From NCBI GenBank assembly GCA_030704615.1, contig CM060731.1, positions 34,658,001 through 34,722,000 on the forward strand: a stretch of 64,000 bases of DNA. Direction: 5' to 3'. A program made the translations under genes and the position numbers. The stretch is from Takakia lepidozioides. Taxonomy: Eukaryota; Streptophyta; Takakiopsida; Takakiales; Takakiaceae. Within the stretch, counting starts at the first letter, position 1. Each line of letters starts with the position of its first letter. Below the pieces are notes generated by a model, which worked only from the letters and a program-made list of their open reading frames with translations, ran no database searches and was not told the DNA's origin. Positions 54,573 through 64,000 of this stretch are shown here, one piece after another.

Positions 54573-55096
54573 TGTATGTACGAGTCTTTCTACATGAAAT
54601 GGGAAATCCTCAATATTTTACAGATGATGAAGAAAAAAAACTTTAATGAAAATGAGGCTCAGGAGCCATTGAGTACATCATCCTGAAATAGGACTAATCT
54701 ACAATAGAAATCTTCGAACCTAATTCGTCCAAAATATACTACGGAACTTCTCGCACTATATTCAGACGATTCTAGATTATATACCCAAGAACTACATAAT
54801 GCTCCTTCTTATCTCTCTGAGTGTATCAAGCGAATAGTCTGGAGGGGTATATTTTGGGGATCCGGTGATACTATCAGGAGACGCAGGGGAGTATCCTGGA
54901 GATCCGGAGACGTCCAGTAGTTCCAGGACTCCCCCGCTCGTTTCAGTGTCCAGGAGGAAGTTTGGAGGATAATATCCTTCAAATCCTGATGTGGATTCAG
55001 GAGATGCTGGCGAGTAACCCGGAGATGCTGGATATCCAAAAACGGTCACTCGTATCGCCGCCAATGTGTCTGGGGAATAGTCTGAAGGGGTGTATG

Positions 55097-55792
55097 TGTC
55101 GCGGCCCTTTGCCTTGAGGGCAGGGGGTCGGGACACATGAGGGGCTGCCCCTGTGGTGGGGGCAGCGGCAGCAATAGGTATGGGGGGGGGGGGGGGGGGG
55201 GCTGAAGCACCCTTGAGTGCCCAAGGCACTCAAGGAGGCGGAGGCGCTCACTAGGTGGAGCCCCGCACACCGGGTTGCGGTGGGGGTGGCATAGGACTCA
55301 CCATGGGGGCGGAGACCTCGTGGTGGGAGTCGTGGGGAGTCTTGGGACTCATCACGGTCCAGAGGGGCCGTGGTGAGTGGGCCAAGACTCACCGCGACTC
55401 ATCACCGGGAGTCGAGGGTTTTCGTGGTGGTTCGCCATAAAATGGCATGGCTGGTTGTGAAACCCCGCGGACAGCTACAAAAGTATATATAAGGGGAGTA
55501 GTGACCCCGAGAACGGTGCAAGCCCGTTGGTGACCAAAACTAGTGAGTAAGCGAGCGAGCCGGAAATCGACCAAAGAGTGGGGAGCTGTTCCGGACTGCC
55601 ATCTACCAAAGGGAATTCTCCTAGGCCCAAATAGGTGGAGGGTTTAGTGGGAAGCGAAGGGGGGACCGTTATGTCCCGGTGAGCAGCCGAAGCTCCAAGT
55701 TGGCCCGGGCGGCCAGGTTGGGAGTCAGGCGCGCGCATCGGAGCGAGTAACTATGACTTGAAGGGGAGCTTACCGAAGTGAGGTGCGCGACA
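55097..55792 (+). repeat. 5' LTR of the chromovirus (696 bp)
   Basis: TG...CA ends, TATATAAGG TATA-like box at about 55484-55496, and a 20-odd G run at about 55180-55200. Confidence 0.95.
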
Positions 55793-55794
55793 TT

Positions 55795-55806
55795 TGGTAT
55801 CAGAGC
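55795..55806 (+). promoter_or_regulatory. Primer binding site (tRNA-iMet)
   Basis: TGGTATCAGAGC, two bases after the 5' LTR, complementary to the 3' end of plant initiator tRNA-Met. Confidence 0.9.
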
Positions 55807-55847
55807 TTAGAGTTCAGTACGCGATCGTCCTTGGGATTGGCCTCATC

Positions 55848-56920
55848 ATGGGGTCGGGCAAGCCAAAGCGAAAGCGGAACGGCCCAAAAGATGATGATCC
55901 TGGTGAGCCCGATGGGGGCGACGTGTCACCGAAGCGGCCGTTTGAGGAAGCGATGCAGGTTTCTGAAAGCGAGGCCGCTCAAGAGCGGGAGGAATCCGAG
56001 GAGTCGGAGCCCGAGGAATCCGTGAGAGCTCCGACCGACCAACAGATGCCTCCCATGCCGGCAGCCTTTTGGGAAGGGTTGTTGGCGCAGTTTGGCGGGA
56101 CGATGAAAGACGTGTTGAAGGGGCTAATGCCACTTCCACTAAGGCAAAGTTTGAAGTGAAGCCTAAGGAACCTGGCACCTTCGAGGGCGTCCGAAATCGG
56201 AAGGCACTCAACACCTGGCTCCTGGAGCTAGAGCATTACTTCCGGGCGGCCAAGTTGAGTGACGAGGATCGGGTGGAAGTGGCTCCCACCTATTTGAAGG
56301 GCTATGCTCAACAATGGTGGCAGAAACGCCTTCACGACCGAGGCCCAAGCCCGGAAACCTTGAACTGGAGTGGGTTCAAGGAATTGATGAAGAGACAGTT
56401 TGTGCCCCTCAACGCGTCCTGGCTTGCCTGGGACAAGATGAGGAATTTGAAGCAAACAGATGACATTTGGGGGTATGTCCAGGCTTTCAATGTGCTGTTG
56501 CTCGAAGTCGCGGACATGGCAGAACCAGAAATGGTCTTCAACTTTGTGGCGGGACTGGCTCTATGGGCCAGGCGGAAGTTGGAGGAGAAGCCACCCAAGA
56601 CTTTGAACGAGGCAATTGAGAGGGCTGAATGTTTCTCGGATGTCCCTAGGGGTGAGAGACAAGGCCGTACGGAGCTGAACCACAAGAAGACCCGGCGGGA
56701 AGGTGACTCCTTCCGACCGGAAAAGAAGTGGGATAGGCCATGCGGCGACAATGGCACGCGGAAATCGAAGGGAGGGCCTTCACACGTCAAGGCGGCACCC
56801 GGTGCTTCGAAAGGAAAAGCGGGTGGAGCGGCTTATGGCGGACAGAAGACGACCTTTGATGGAGTGTGTTTCAATTGCGGGGAGCCCGGGCACATGGCCA
56901 AGAAGTGCACGAAACCTTGA
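55848..56920 (+). pseudogene. gag: Chromovirus gag (one frameshift)
   Basis: ATG at 55848 opens MGSGKPKRKRNGPKDDD and an acidic N-terminus. A one-base shift at about 56120, next to GAAGGGGC, moves to the frame KFEVKPKEPGTFEGVRN. The capsid region follows (LNTWLLELEHYFRAA, YAQQWWQKRL, FKELMKRQFVP), and then a single zinc knuckle CFNCGEPGHMAKKC just before TGA at 56918. The layout is typical of plant chromoviruses. Confidence 0.85.
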
Positions 56921-56923
56921 CAA

Positions 56924-59900
56924 TTGAACATGTCTCGGGCAACCACGGAACTGTCGGAAGATACCATCAGTCGCTTGGTGGAAGCGGTGGTCGCCAGGAC
57001 TTGCAAGGTAGGCAACTATTCTTGTGAGTTGTATCAGGAAACTGGCGCCCTGCGTAAAATGAGTCAGTTATTGTTCGTGGATGGGATAATATCCGGAACT
57101 AACGTGTCGTTGTTGGTGGACACAGGAGCGTCGCACTCCTTCATGACGCCGGCGGCGGCGCGAAAGTTGGGACACCCGACAAGCGACGTGGGGGCCTCTA
57201 TAGAGGTGCGTTCTGCCAAAGGAGAACCACAGATGGCGACGAGGTTGGCGTTTGATGTTCCTCTTCAACTGGGGAGTTGGGAGGGACGTGAGAACTTCAC
57301 CATCTGCGAGATCGATGCAGTGGATCTCATTTTGGGGATGACCTTTTTGAGCAAATCCGGAGCGGTCATAGATGGCCACAAGAGAGTAGTCACGCTGCCA
57401 TGTGGGAATGGTGGCGAGGTTTTACGAGTTTCGGAAACGCCCAAATCCGTGGGAGGGCGAATAAACCTTCTGTCAGCAAAGGAGTGGGCCGTGGAGGAGG
57501 CACACGAGCCCCAATTTTTGCTTTACATTAGAGAAGTGAAAGGAGAAGGCGATGGGGAGCCGAGCCCAGATTGGATCAAGGGGATTTTGGAAAAATACCA
57601 GGATGTGATGCCGGAGGATTTACCAAGCGGCTTGCCACCGCGAAGAGGAGTTGACCACAAGATTGAGGTGATACCGGGATCGGAACCGACTGCCAAGGCG
57701 CCCTATCGGTTGAGCCACAGAGAGTTGGTCGAGCTGAAGCCTCAGCTCAAGGATCTAATGTCAAAAGGGTACATCCGGCCGAGTAAGTCACCTTACGGAG
57801 CCCCGGTGCTATTTGCAGACAAGAAGGATGGGACGCTGCGGATGTGTGTTGATTACAGGGCTCTGAATAAGGTGACTATCAAAAACCGGTACCCTTTGCC
57901 AAGGATCGACGACCTCTTCGATCGGTTGGCAGGAGCGAAGTATTTCAGCCGGATCGACTTGCGCTCCGGCTATCACCAAATTCGGGTGGCGGAAGGAGAT
58001 GAGGAGAAGACCGCGTGCAGGACAAGGTATGGTTCATATGAGTTCTTGGTGATGCCTTTTGGGCTCACCAATGCACCTGCGACCTTTAGCACGCTGATGA
58101 ACAGTCTTTTCCAGGAGTGGTTGGTTGACTTTGTGATCGTGTACATCGACGACATCTTGGTGTACTCGAAAACAAAGGAGGAGCACCTGGAGCACCTCAA
58201 AAGGGTGTTCCAAAAGTTGCGGGAAGGGAAGCTGTACGTCAAAGCTTCAAAGTGCGAATTCGGGGTCACAAAAGTGGAGTTCTTGGGGCATGTGATTACA
58301 CAGGATGGGATCAAAATGGATGACAGAAAGGTGAGGGCGATCTTGGACTGGGAGCCTCCGACTTCGGTCCCGGGAGTGCGATCATTCCTAGGACTCGCCT
58401 CCTATTACCGGAAGTATGTGAGAAATTTCGCCAAGATTGCGGGGCCGCTGTCAGACCTTCTGTGTAAATCTAAAGTCTGGGCATGGAACACCTTTTGTGG
58501 CCAAGCTTTTGCTGAATTGAAGCAGCGGATGGCGGAAGCTCCAGTCTTGAAAATCCCGGAGTTCGAGATACATACAGATGCGTCGGACTTCGCGATTGGG
58601 GGTGTACTGATGCAAGATGGACGTCCAGTGGCTTACGAAAGTAAGAAACTGAATGAAGTGGAGCGACGGTGGCCGACGCACGAGAAAGAGATGAAGGCGG
58701 TGGTGCACTGTCTTGAGCTTTGGCGCCACTATGTTGGTTCCAACCCAGTGAAGGTGTTCACGGACAATGTCACGGTGAAGTATTTTGCCACGCAGCCCAA
58801 GTTGTCCCCAAAACAACTTAGGTGGCAAGATACTTTGGCGGTGTTCGACGTGGATATCCAATACAAACCGGGACGAGACAACGTGGTGGCAAGCAGCAGC
58901 TCTTGTTGGTGTACAAGGGCGAGACGGCGCTCCATAGGAAGATCCGGAAGGATGAGCTGGCAAAGTCCGTGATGCAGGACTTGAGGATGGGGGTTAAATC
59001 GCAGTTCCACTTGCAAAATGGACTGCTCCGGTATAAGCAAAAACGTCTCTATGTGCCGAAGGGAGGGATCAGAGATAGCCTCTTGAGAGAATGCCATGAT
59101 AGCCCGCTTGCGGGCCACGGCGGAGCCAAGCATACTGCGGCACTCTTGAAGAAAGAGTATTTCTGGCCCAAACTGAGGGAGGAGGCAGAGGAGTATGTCA
59201 AGACATGCACCACATGCCAACAAAACCGGAGCGAGTACAAAAAGCAAGCGGGGCTGTTACAACCCTTGCCGATTCCAGAGGGGACTTGGGAAAGCGTCTT
59301 GATGGATTTCATGACTGCTATGCCGCTGTCAAAAGGATTCGATGCAATCATGGTGGTGGTAGATAGGTTCAGTAAAATGGGCCATTTCATCCTCACCAAG
59401 GAGACGGCAACGGCGCAGGAGATAGGGCGACTTTACTTCGCCCACGTCTTAAAGCATCACGGAGTCCCGAAGGATATTGTCTCGGACCGCGATCCAAAGT
59501 TTACGAGTAAATTCTGGAGAGCACTTTGGAAGAAGATGGGGACGAGGCTGAAGATGAGCACCGCCTTCCGACCTACGACCGACGGCCAAACAGAAAGGGT
59601 GAATTCAGTGAAGCAGATCTTGCGGAATTATGTGTCGGCAGACAAAACAGACTGGGTGGAACACTTAGACGCGGCAGAGTTCTGTTATAATAACACAGAA
59701 CACTCCGCAACGGGAGTCTCCCTTTCGTATTGGTCTATGGAAAAGCACCTCTGGTGCCGACAAGTTGGGCCGCCCAGGACGTCAAAGAACCGGCAGTAGC
59801 GGCAGTACTGGAAGAACGCGAGCGTTTGTTGAAGCTCGCAAAGTACAACATTGCCAAAGCTAGGAAACGGTATGAAAGGCAGGCGAATCGGAAGCGGAGG

Positions 59901-60365
59901 GAAGTGAAGTTTGAGGCAGGTACAGAGGTCTGGTTAAACATCAAGAATTTCCGACTACCTCCGGAAGTGAGTCCGAAGTTCGTACCTCCGTATGCGGGAC
60001 CCTTTCGCATTCGGAAGGTTATGAATGAGGATGTGTATGAATTGGAGCTGCCGGCAAACAGCAAGGTGCACCCAGTATTCCATGTCTCTCTTTTGAAGCC
60101 TTACTTCAAAGATGAAGCGCATCCGAATCGGCATCAAGTGTTGCGTCCGCCACCTATGCTGTTGGATCATGAAAATGAACCTGAGTACGAGGTGGAGGCA
60201 ATACTTAAGTCGAGGAGGTTCAGGAACCGAGAGACGGAGTATCTCGTCAAATGGAAGGGCTATCATCATGTGGAGGCATCTTGGGTGCGTGCCTCAGAAA
60301 TGGGAAACGCATCCGAGGCGGTTGCAGCTTTCGAAGGGCGACCTCAAAAGCGGAAGAAGCGTTGA
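56924..60365 (+). pseudogene. pol: Chromovirus pol: protease, RT, RNase H, integrase, chromodomain (frameshifted)
   Basis: Protease [12 protein letters not shown] (about 57110), RT with [13 protein letters not shown] and catalytic [10 protein letters not shown] (about 58140), and RNase [15 protein letters not shown] (about 58570) are in one frame to 58972. The frame then breaks at about 58900 (KPGRDNVVA, where the usual ADALSR end is lost, suggesting a small deletion). Integrase 58822-59799 has the HHCC region (CHDSPLAGHGG to CTTCQQN) and DDE residues (LMDFMTAMP, VSDRDPKF, DGQTERVN). A second shift near 59730 leads to the C-terminal frame 59730-60365. There VWLNIKNF and HPVFHVSLLKPY precede a chromodomain, YEVEAILKSRRF ... 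EYLVKWKGYHHVEASWV (about 60185-60300), a histone-methyl-lysine reader thought to guide integration to heterochromatin. Confidence 0.92.
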
Positions 60366-61270
60366 TGGGGACATCAACCTTGGAGCGTGGGGGAGGAAAT
60401 GCATGCTTAGCCCGGCTTAGCTAGCTTAGGAATCCGATTACAAAAACTTGTATTGTACAAAAATTTGTTATAAAGGAAATGGGTTCCAAATGTTGTGCGT
60501 CCTATTTTGTTTGGAATGGTGATGCATGGTATGGTTGGCTAGTGTGTAGAATGCATGCTAGCTTATAAAAGTAGGAGAGGTAAATTGGGTTAATCGTGTG
60601 TTTGCGTAGTGCCAAAATCGGGTGACCCCCATCCAAGGGGTAAGGAAACTTGCAACTTCTTTGGGAGTTCACGTGCTAGTGCGCACCTGGCGCGTGCGCG
60701 TACTATAACTGCGCTACTGAGGGGGTTGCCTTGTAGTGCGGGCTAACGTGGAAGCTACGTGCTTCCGTTCACGTACTATAATCGTGTAGCCTCGGGACGA
60801 AGTCGTAGTGCGGCTTCGGCGTGTTCCCGTACCTCAGGCCAGCATTCCAAGGCGGACCCAATTGTAGTGATTGGGGCGCACGGTTGGTTCAAGGTTATCT
60901 TCCTAGTCAAAGAGGGTTCCAGGGAACCCTTGCTCAAGGTGATGCCAAAAGCGGCATCATGAGCGATCGCAAGCAATGTTGTTGCAGTAAGACGATTCGA
61001 TCCTCGGGGAGGATTGTTCCTTGGCCTTGAAGTAGGCCAAGAAGAGTGCACTGGGAGGAGCTGGAGAGGCTCCACCCTTGGCCGGGACTTGGAGGAAGTC
61101 GGCCGAACTAGCTAGTGGAGAGTAGAGTCAAGTGTGGGGTTTGGTTCTTTGCCATGGGACGCCATGGTACGGAAATAAACTCCTTGATGTGGGACGCCAC
61201 AACTTGGATGTTCGTTTCTACAAAATGGACAAGTCGATGAGGACATCGACTCCCTGTTGGTAGGGGTGTG
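60366..61270 (+). other. Chromovirus 3' untranslated region
   Basis: Non-coding stretch between the pol stop and the 3' LTR. GGTAGGGGTG just before 61271 may be the polypurine tract. Confidence 0.6.
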
Positions 61271-62000
61271 TGTCGCGGCCCTTTGCCTTGAGGGCAGGGG
61301 GTCGGGACACATGAAGGGCTGCCCCTGTGGTGGGGGCAGCGGCAGCGATAGGTATGGGGGGGCTGAAGCACCCTTGAGTGCCCAAGGCACTCAAGGAGGC
61401 GGAGGCGCTCACTAGGTGGAGCCCCGCACACCGGGTTGCGGTGGGGGTGGCTCCACAAGGGGTGGTGGTAGCTTAGCAGGACTTAGTGGGGGTGGCATAT
61501 GACTCACCATGGGGGCGGAGACCTCGCGGTGGGAGTCGTGGGGAGTCTTGGGACTCATCACCGTCCAGAGGGGCCGTGGTGAGTGGGCCAAGACTCACCG
61601 CGACTCATCACCGGGAGTCGAGGGTTTTCGTGGTGGTTCGCCATAAAATGGCATGGCTGGTTGTGAAACCCCCGCGGACAGCTACAGAAGTATATATAAG
61701 GGGAGTAGTGACCCCGAGAACGGTGCAAGCCCGTTGGTGACCAAAAACTAGTGAGTAAGCGAACGAGCCGGAAAGCGACCAAAGAGTGGGGAGCTGTTCC
61801 GGACTGCCATCTACCAAAAGGAATTCTCCTAGGCCCAAATAGGTGGAGGGTTTAGTGGGAAGCGAAGGGGGGACTGTTATGTCCCGGTGAGCAGCCGAAG
61901 CTCCAAGTTGGCCCGGGCGGCCAGGTTGGGAGTCAGGCGCGCGCATCGGAGCGAGTAACTATGACTTGAAGGGGAGCTTACCGAAGTGAGGTGCGCGACA
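61271..62000 (+). repeat. 3' LTR of the chromovirus (730 bp)
   Basis: It matches the 5' LTR end to end apart from a shorter G run, an approximately 45-bp insertion bounded by GGGGGTGGC repeats, and scattered single changes. Confidence 0.95.
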
Positions 62001-62403
62001 GTATGTCGGATAATCTTGGGAGTAGGCAGGAAATCCGTTGATATCATTGTTTACATGAACGCTTTCTCTTATTTCCGCCAGGGTATCCTTACAGATGACT
62101 TCAGGTGTATTGTTCAGAGATTCGGATGCGTTCCGCGGCGATTCTACAGTCACATTTTTGTCATTGACAAACACTTTGTTCGGCTCGGTAGACCTCCAAC
62201 TGGATTTTTCATCTAATTCCGAAACACCATGTTTTCTGGACGGTCCGCTTCCATCACGTCTACCGAACACCGTCTTTTGCTCCAATTGAATCTGGCTGTC
62301 TTGTACTCATCGTCAGACACCGGTTCCCCACCCTCGTTCCTCTTTCTCATTCTGACATAAAAACTAATCAGAGTGTGTAACTGACTGACCCAAAGAAATA
62401 TCG

Positions 62404-62427
62404 AACCTCCACTGGGTAGTGGAGGTT
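62404..62427. repeat. 24-bp palindrome, one mismatch (spacer GG)
   Basis: AACCTCCACTG-GG-TAGTGGAGGTT lies just upstream of the probable start of the YSPASP-repeat gene. Confidence 0.85.
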
Positions 62428-62629
62428 CCCAATTATCGTATCCCAGTCTCGTTGGAAAGTATATGTCACACTTACAATGTTACACATATGATTCCATCAC
62501 TCGTTCCCACATCGTCTCAAACTGATTTCAATTTTCCCGTAATTATCCGATTTCGTCCTTACTTAAAAAAAAAATCTTTCAGCTTCCGCATACAGAATTC
62601 ACGTGAACCTCATTAGTACAGATTATCGT

Positions 62630-63030
62630 TTTTATGACTGCAAATATCACTACATTTGCAGTGATAAGTGCGATTATGACTACATCACTCTGCAGTGATA
62701 AACACGAAGTCAGTTCTACCATCACTGCGGAGTGATAAGTGCGAAGTGATGGTCGTCACTGCAGACGTGGCACCTGCCTACGACTCAGAGTGACGTGGGG
62801 TGTAGTGTTGTAGTCATAACTATACGACTACAAGGCTACGTGTCATGACTACAATTACGACTATATCACTACAGATGAGTGCCAACATGGAGAGGTCTCT
62901 CCATGACACGCATGACCCCCCCCCCGGATGTATATGACTACACTTATGACTATATCACTACTCACTACATCATTGAGGGTAGCATGTAGTATATTTCATG
63001 ACTACAAATATGACTCCATCACTATAGGTT
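62630..63030. repeat. Clustered ATGACTACA / ATCACTAC short-motif repeats
   Basis: ATGACTACA- or ATGACTATATCACTA-like words occur about ten times, with inverted forms such as TGCAGTGAT and TAGTCATA mixed in. It may be a subterminal repeat block of a transposon or a decayed satellite. No coding sequence. Confidence 0.6.
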
Positions 63031-63484
63031 TGTACTGGTTCTGGTAGGTCATCTAACACGTGTCTTTATTCGATTAGTTTATAAAACCATTAATGTTATT
63101 TTATCTATTTATTTCATATAAATTTTATTTATTGTTTTGATATTCAGATATGTTTCAATATACAGAGCAATATATTTAATTGAATGAAAGAATTTCACAC
63201 AAATACACAGATTGTTGAATGTCGATCATACAACAAAAAAACAATGGGAAAAATGTTCCCATGGATGCCGCAAAGGCTCTACAATGAGCATTCAAGAAGC
63301 CTGAAATGCCACATGGATAAATAACCAAGCCTCAAAGGCTACAAGTCCCAAAACCCAAGCCCACACCGGGCCTGCAGTCCACTAGTACTCATACAATTGA
63401 AGAGTTCTATTTACAAATCACCATTGTGGCATATTTTCAACTACATTGCATCACATAGTGCCACCATTGACTGGGATCAGAAAA
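63031..63484. other. AT-rich gap without recognised features
   Basis: Separates the motif cluster from the PPR pseudogene. I see nothing supportable. Confidence 0.5.
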
Positions 63485-64000
63485 GTAATCATTCCACAGC
63501 TTCTCGTCATTTGCCCATAGGTCTCCAAAGCCTCCATCCCGCGCCCTTGTTGTGCATATCCTGCAATCATCACACTCCACAACACCAGGACAACACCACA
63601 TGTCGTTCAGCCATACTGTCGAACATTCCCTTTGCATCCTCAATGCACCCACATTTGGCATACATGTCCACCAGGGCAGTGTTCAGAATGACAAGTGCAA
63701 TTCCAGATTTGATGATGCCACCATGCATCTCTTTGCCCTTTTCCAGGGCTGCCAGGCTTGCACGAGCTTTGCAAACACACAAACGTGATCTGGTTACACT
63801 TCACCCCTTCCCCCACCATTTGCTCATAGGTCTCCAAGGCCTCCATCTCGCGCCCCTGCTGTGCATATCCTGCAAGCATGGCATTCCATGACACCATATC
63901 TTGTTCAGCCATACTGTCGAACACTCCCTTTGCATCCTCGATGCACCCACATTTTGCATACATGTCCAGGGGCTTTCACCCCTTCCCCCATCATTTGATC
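63485..64000 (-). pseudogene. PPR pseudogene fragment running off the window
   Basis: Minus-strand pieces read MYAKCGCIEDAKGVFDSMAE, VSWNAMLAGYAQQGREMEAL and ASLAALEKGKEMHGGIIKSG. They are the same P-L-S units as in the gene at 6596-9514, with lower similarity. A shift between FVCLQSS and the ASLAALEKGKE frame, a disrupted junction at about 63585, and a deletion at about 63965 (TACATGTCC joined to GGGGCTTTCACCCC) make it non-functional. The rest lies beyond 64000. Confidence 0.8.

Larger units (their letters stand above)
55097..62000 (+). mobile_element. Ty3/gypsy chromovirus-type LTR retrotransposon, complete ends, broken ORFs
   Basis: A 6.9-kb element has LTRs 55097-55792 and 61271-62000 (TGTCGCGG ... 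GCGCGACA) and the 5-bp target duplication GTATG at 55092-55096 and 62001-62005. The PBS is complementary to initiator tRNA-Met. Order: gag, protease, RT, RNase H, integrase, chromodomain. The LTRs are almost the same apart from a G-run length and an approximately 45-bp insertion in the 3' copy (about 61452-61496), so the insertion looks young. Several frameshifts make it non-autonomous as read. Confidence 0.95.
54792..62352 (-). pseudogene. YSPASP / DTLxxIR repeat protein gene, split by a retrotransposon
   Basis: The 5' part runs from an ATG near 62352 (RKRNEGGEPVSDDEYKTARF), with an uncertain frame change near 62285, to 62001. The 3' part runs from 55096 to TAG at 54792. The chromovirus (55097-62000) with its GTATG duplication lies between, and the two sides are in one frame when a single GTATG is counted. 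The protein is low-complexity. It has DTLAEIR, DTLAAIR and DTLREIR, two of them preceded by YTPxDYS, and ASPGYSPASPE and GSPGYSPASPD, which resemble RNA polymerase II CTD heptads (YSPTSPS). No enzyme domain is seen. It neighbours FCP1-type CTD-phosphatase relatives on the same strand. Confidence 0.5.

Noticed and set aside
55143-55270. First half of the minus-strand ORF ending at 54792 (MPWALKGASAPPPP...)
   Set aside because: That portion is read from the chromovirus LTR, not the repeat-protein gene.

Overview
This window is nuclear DNA of a streptophyte, most likely an early-diverging land plant or a close charophyte relative. Four things point that way: an intronless PPR-DYW RNA-editing gene with another PPR fragment nearby; a nine-exon TOC75 gene for the chloroplast protein import channel, with short GT-AG introns; plant-type F-box and carbonyl-reductase-like SDR genes; and plant LTR retrotransposons, one with an initiator-tRNA-Met primer site. 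The species cannot be named from sequence alone.

Layout. 1-13.6 kb: two copies of a roughly 2.5-2.9 kb block, each carrying a three-exon SDR gene on the minus strand, separated by the PPR-DYW gene (6.6-9.5 kb). One copy holds a MITE that the other lacks. 16.6-17.7 kb: an F-box gene. 18.6-25.3 kb: TOC75, with LINE and SINE pieces in its introns. 25.3-35.8 kb: repeat-rich DNA with LINE remnants, a fragment of a long LTR retrotransposon, a CACTA transposase scrap, tandem repeats and an AT-rich array of inverted-repeat units. 35.8-62.4 kb: an older minus-strand gene cluster, itself broken by mutations and by two LTR retrotransposons. 62.6-64 kb: a short-motif repeat cluster and a PPR pseudogene running off the end.

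Most interesting parts. (1) A Ty3/gypsy element at about 38.6-50.4 kb (minus strand) encodes gag-protease, then a complete-looking C5-cytosine DNA methyltransferase, then RT-RNaseH-integrase ending in a PHD finger. The three blocks lie in successive -1 frames. The element has captured its own DNA-modifying enzyme and a chromatin-reader finger. (2) With both retrotransposons removed, the cluster reads in order: a YSPASP/DTLxxIR-repeat protein, a ParB-like protein continuing into a degenerate beta-class-type DNA methyltransferase fold with acidic and SP-rich tails, and two FCP1/SCP-like HAD phosphatases. It is dotted with at least four near-perfect 24-bp palindromes (arm AACCTCCACTG, 2-bp spacer) plus two decayed copies. 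I saw none of these palindromes elsewhere in the window. This looks like a dead copy of an undescribed large mobile or viral-type unit, although one decayed host locus is not excluded. (3) A chromodomain-bearing Ty3/gypsy element (55.1-62.0 kb) with a 5-bp target duplication sits inside an open reading frame of that cluster.

TOC75, PPR-DYW, F-box and the SDR genes look like ordinary host genes. Most of the rest is mobile DNA at different stages of decay. Several frameshifts fall in or near homopolymers, so assembly errors cannot be separated from real mutations here.
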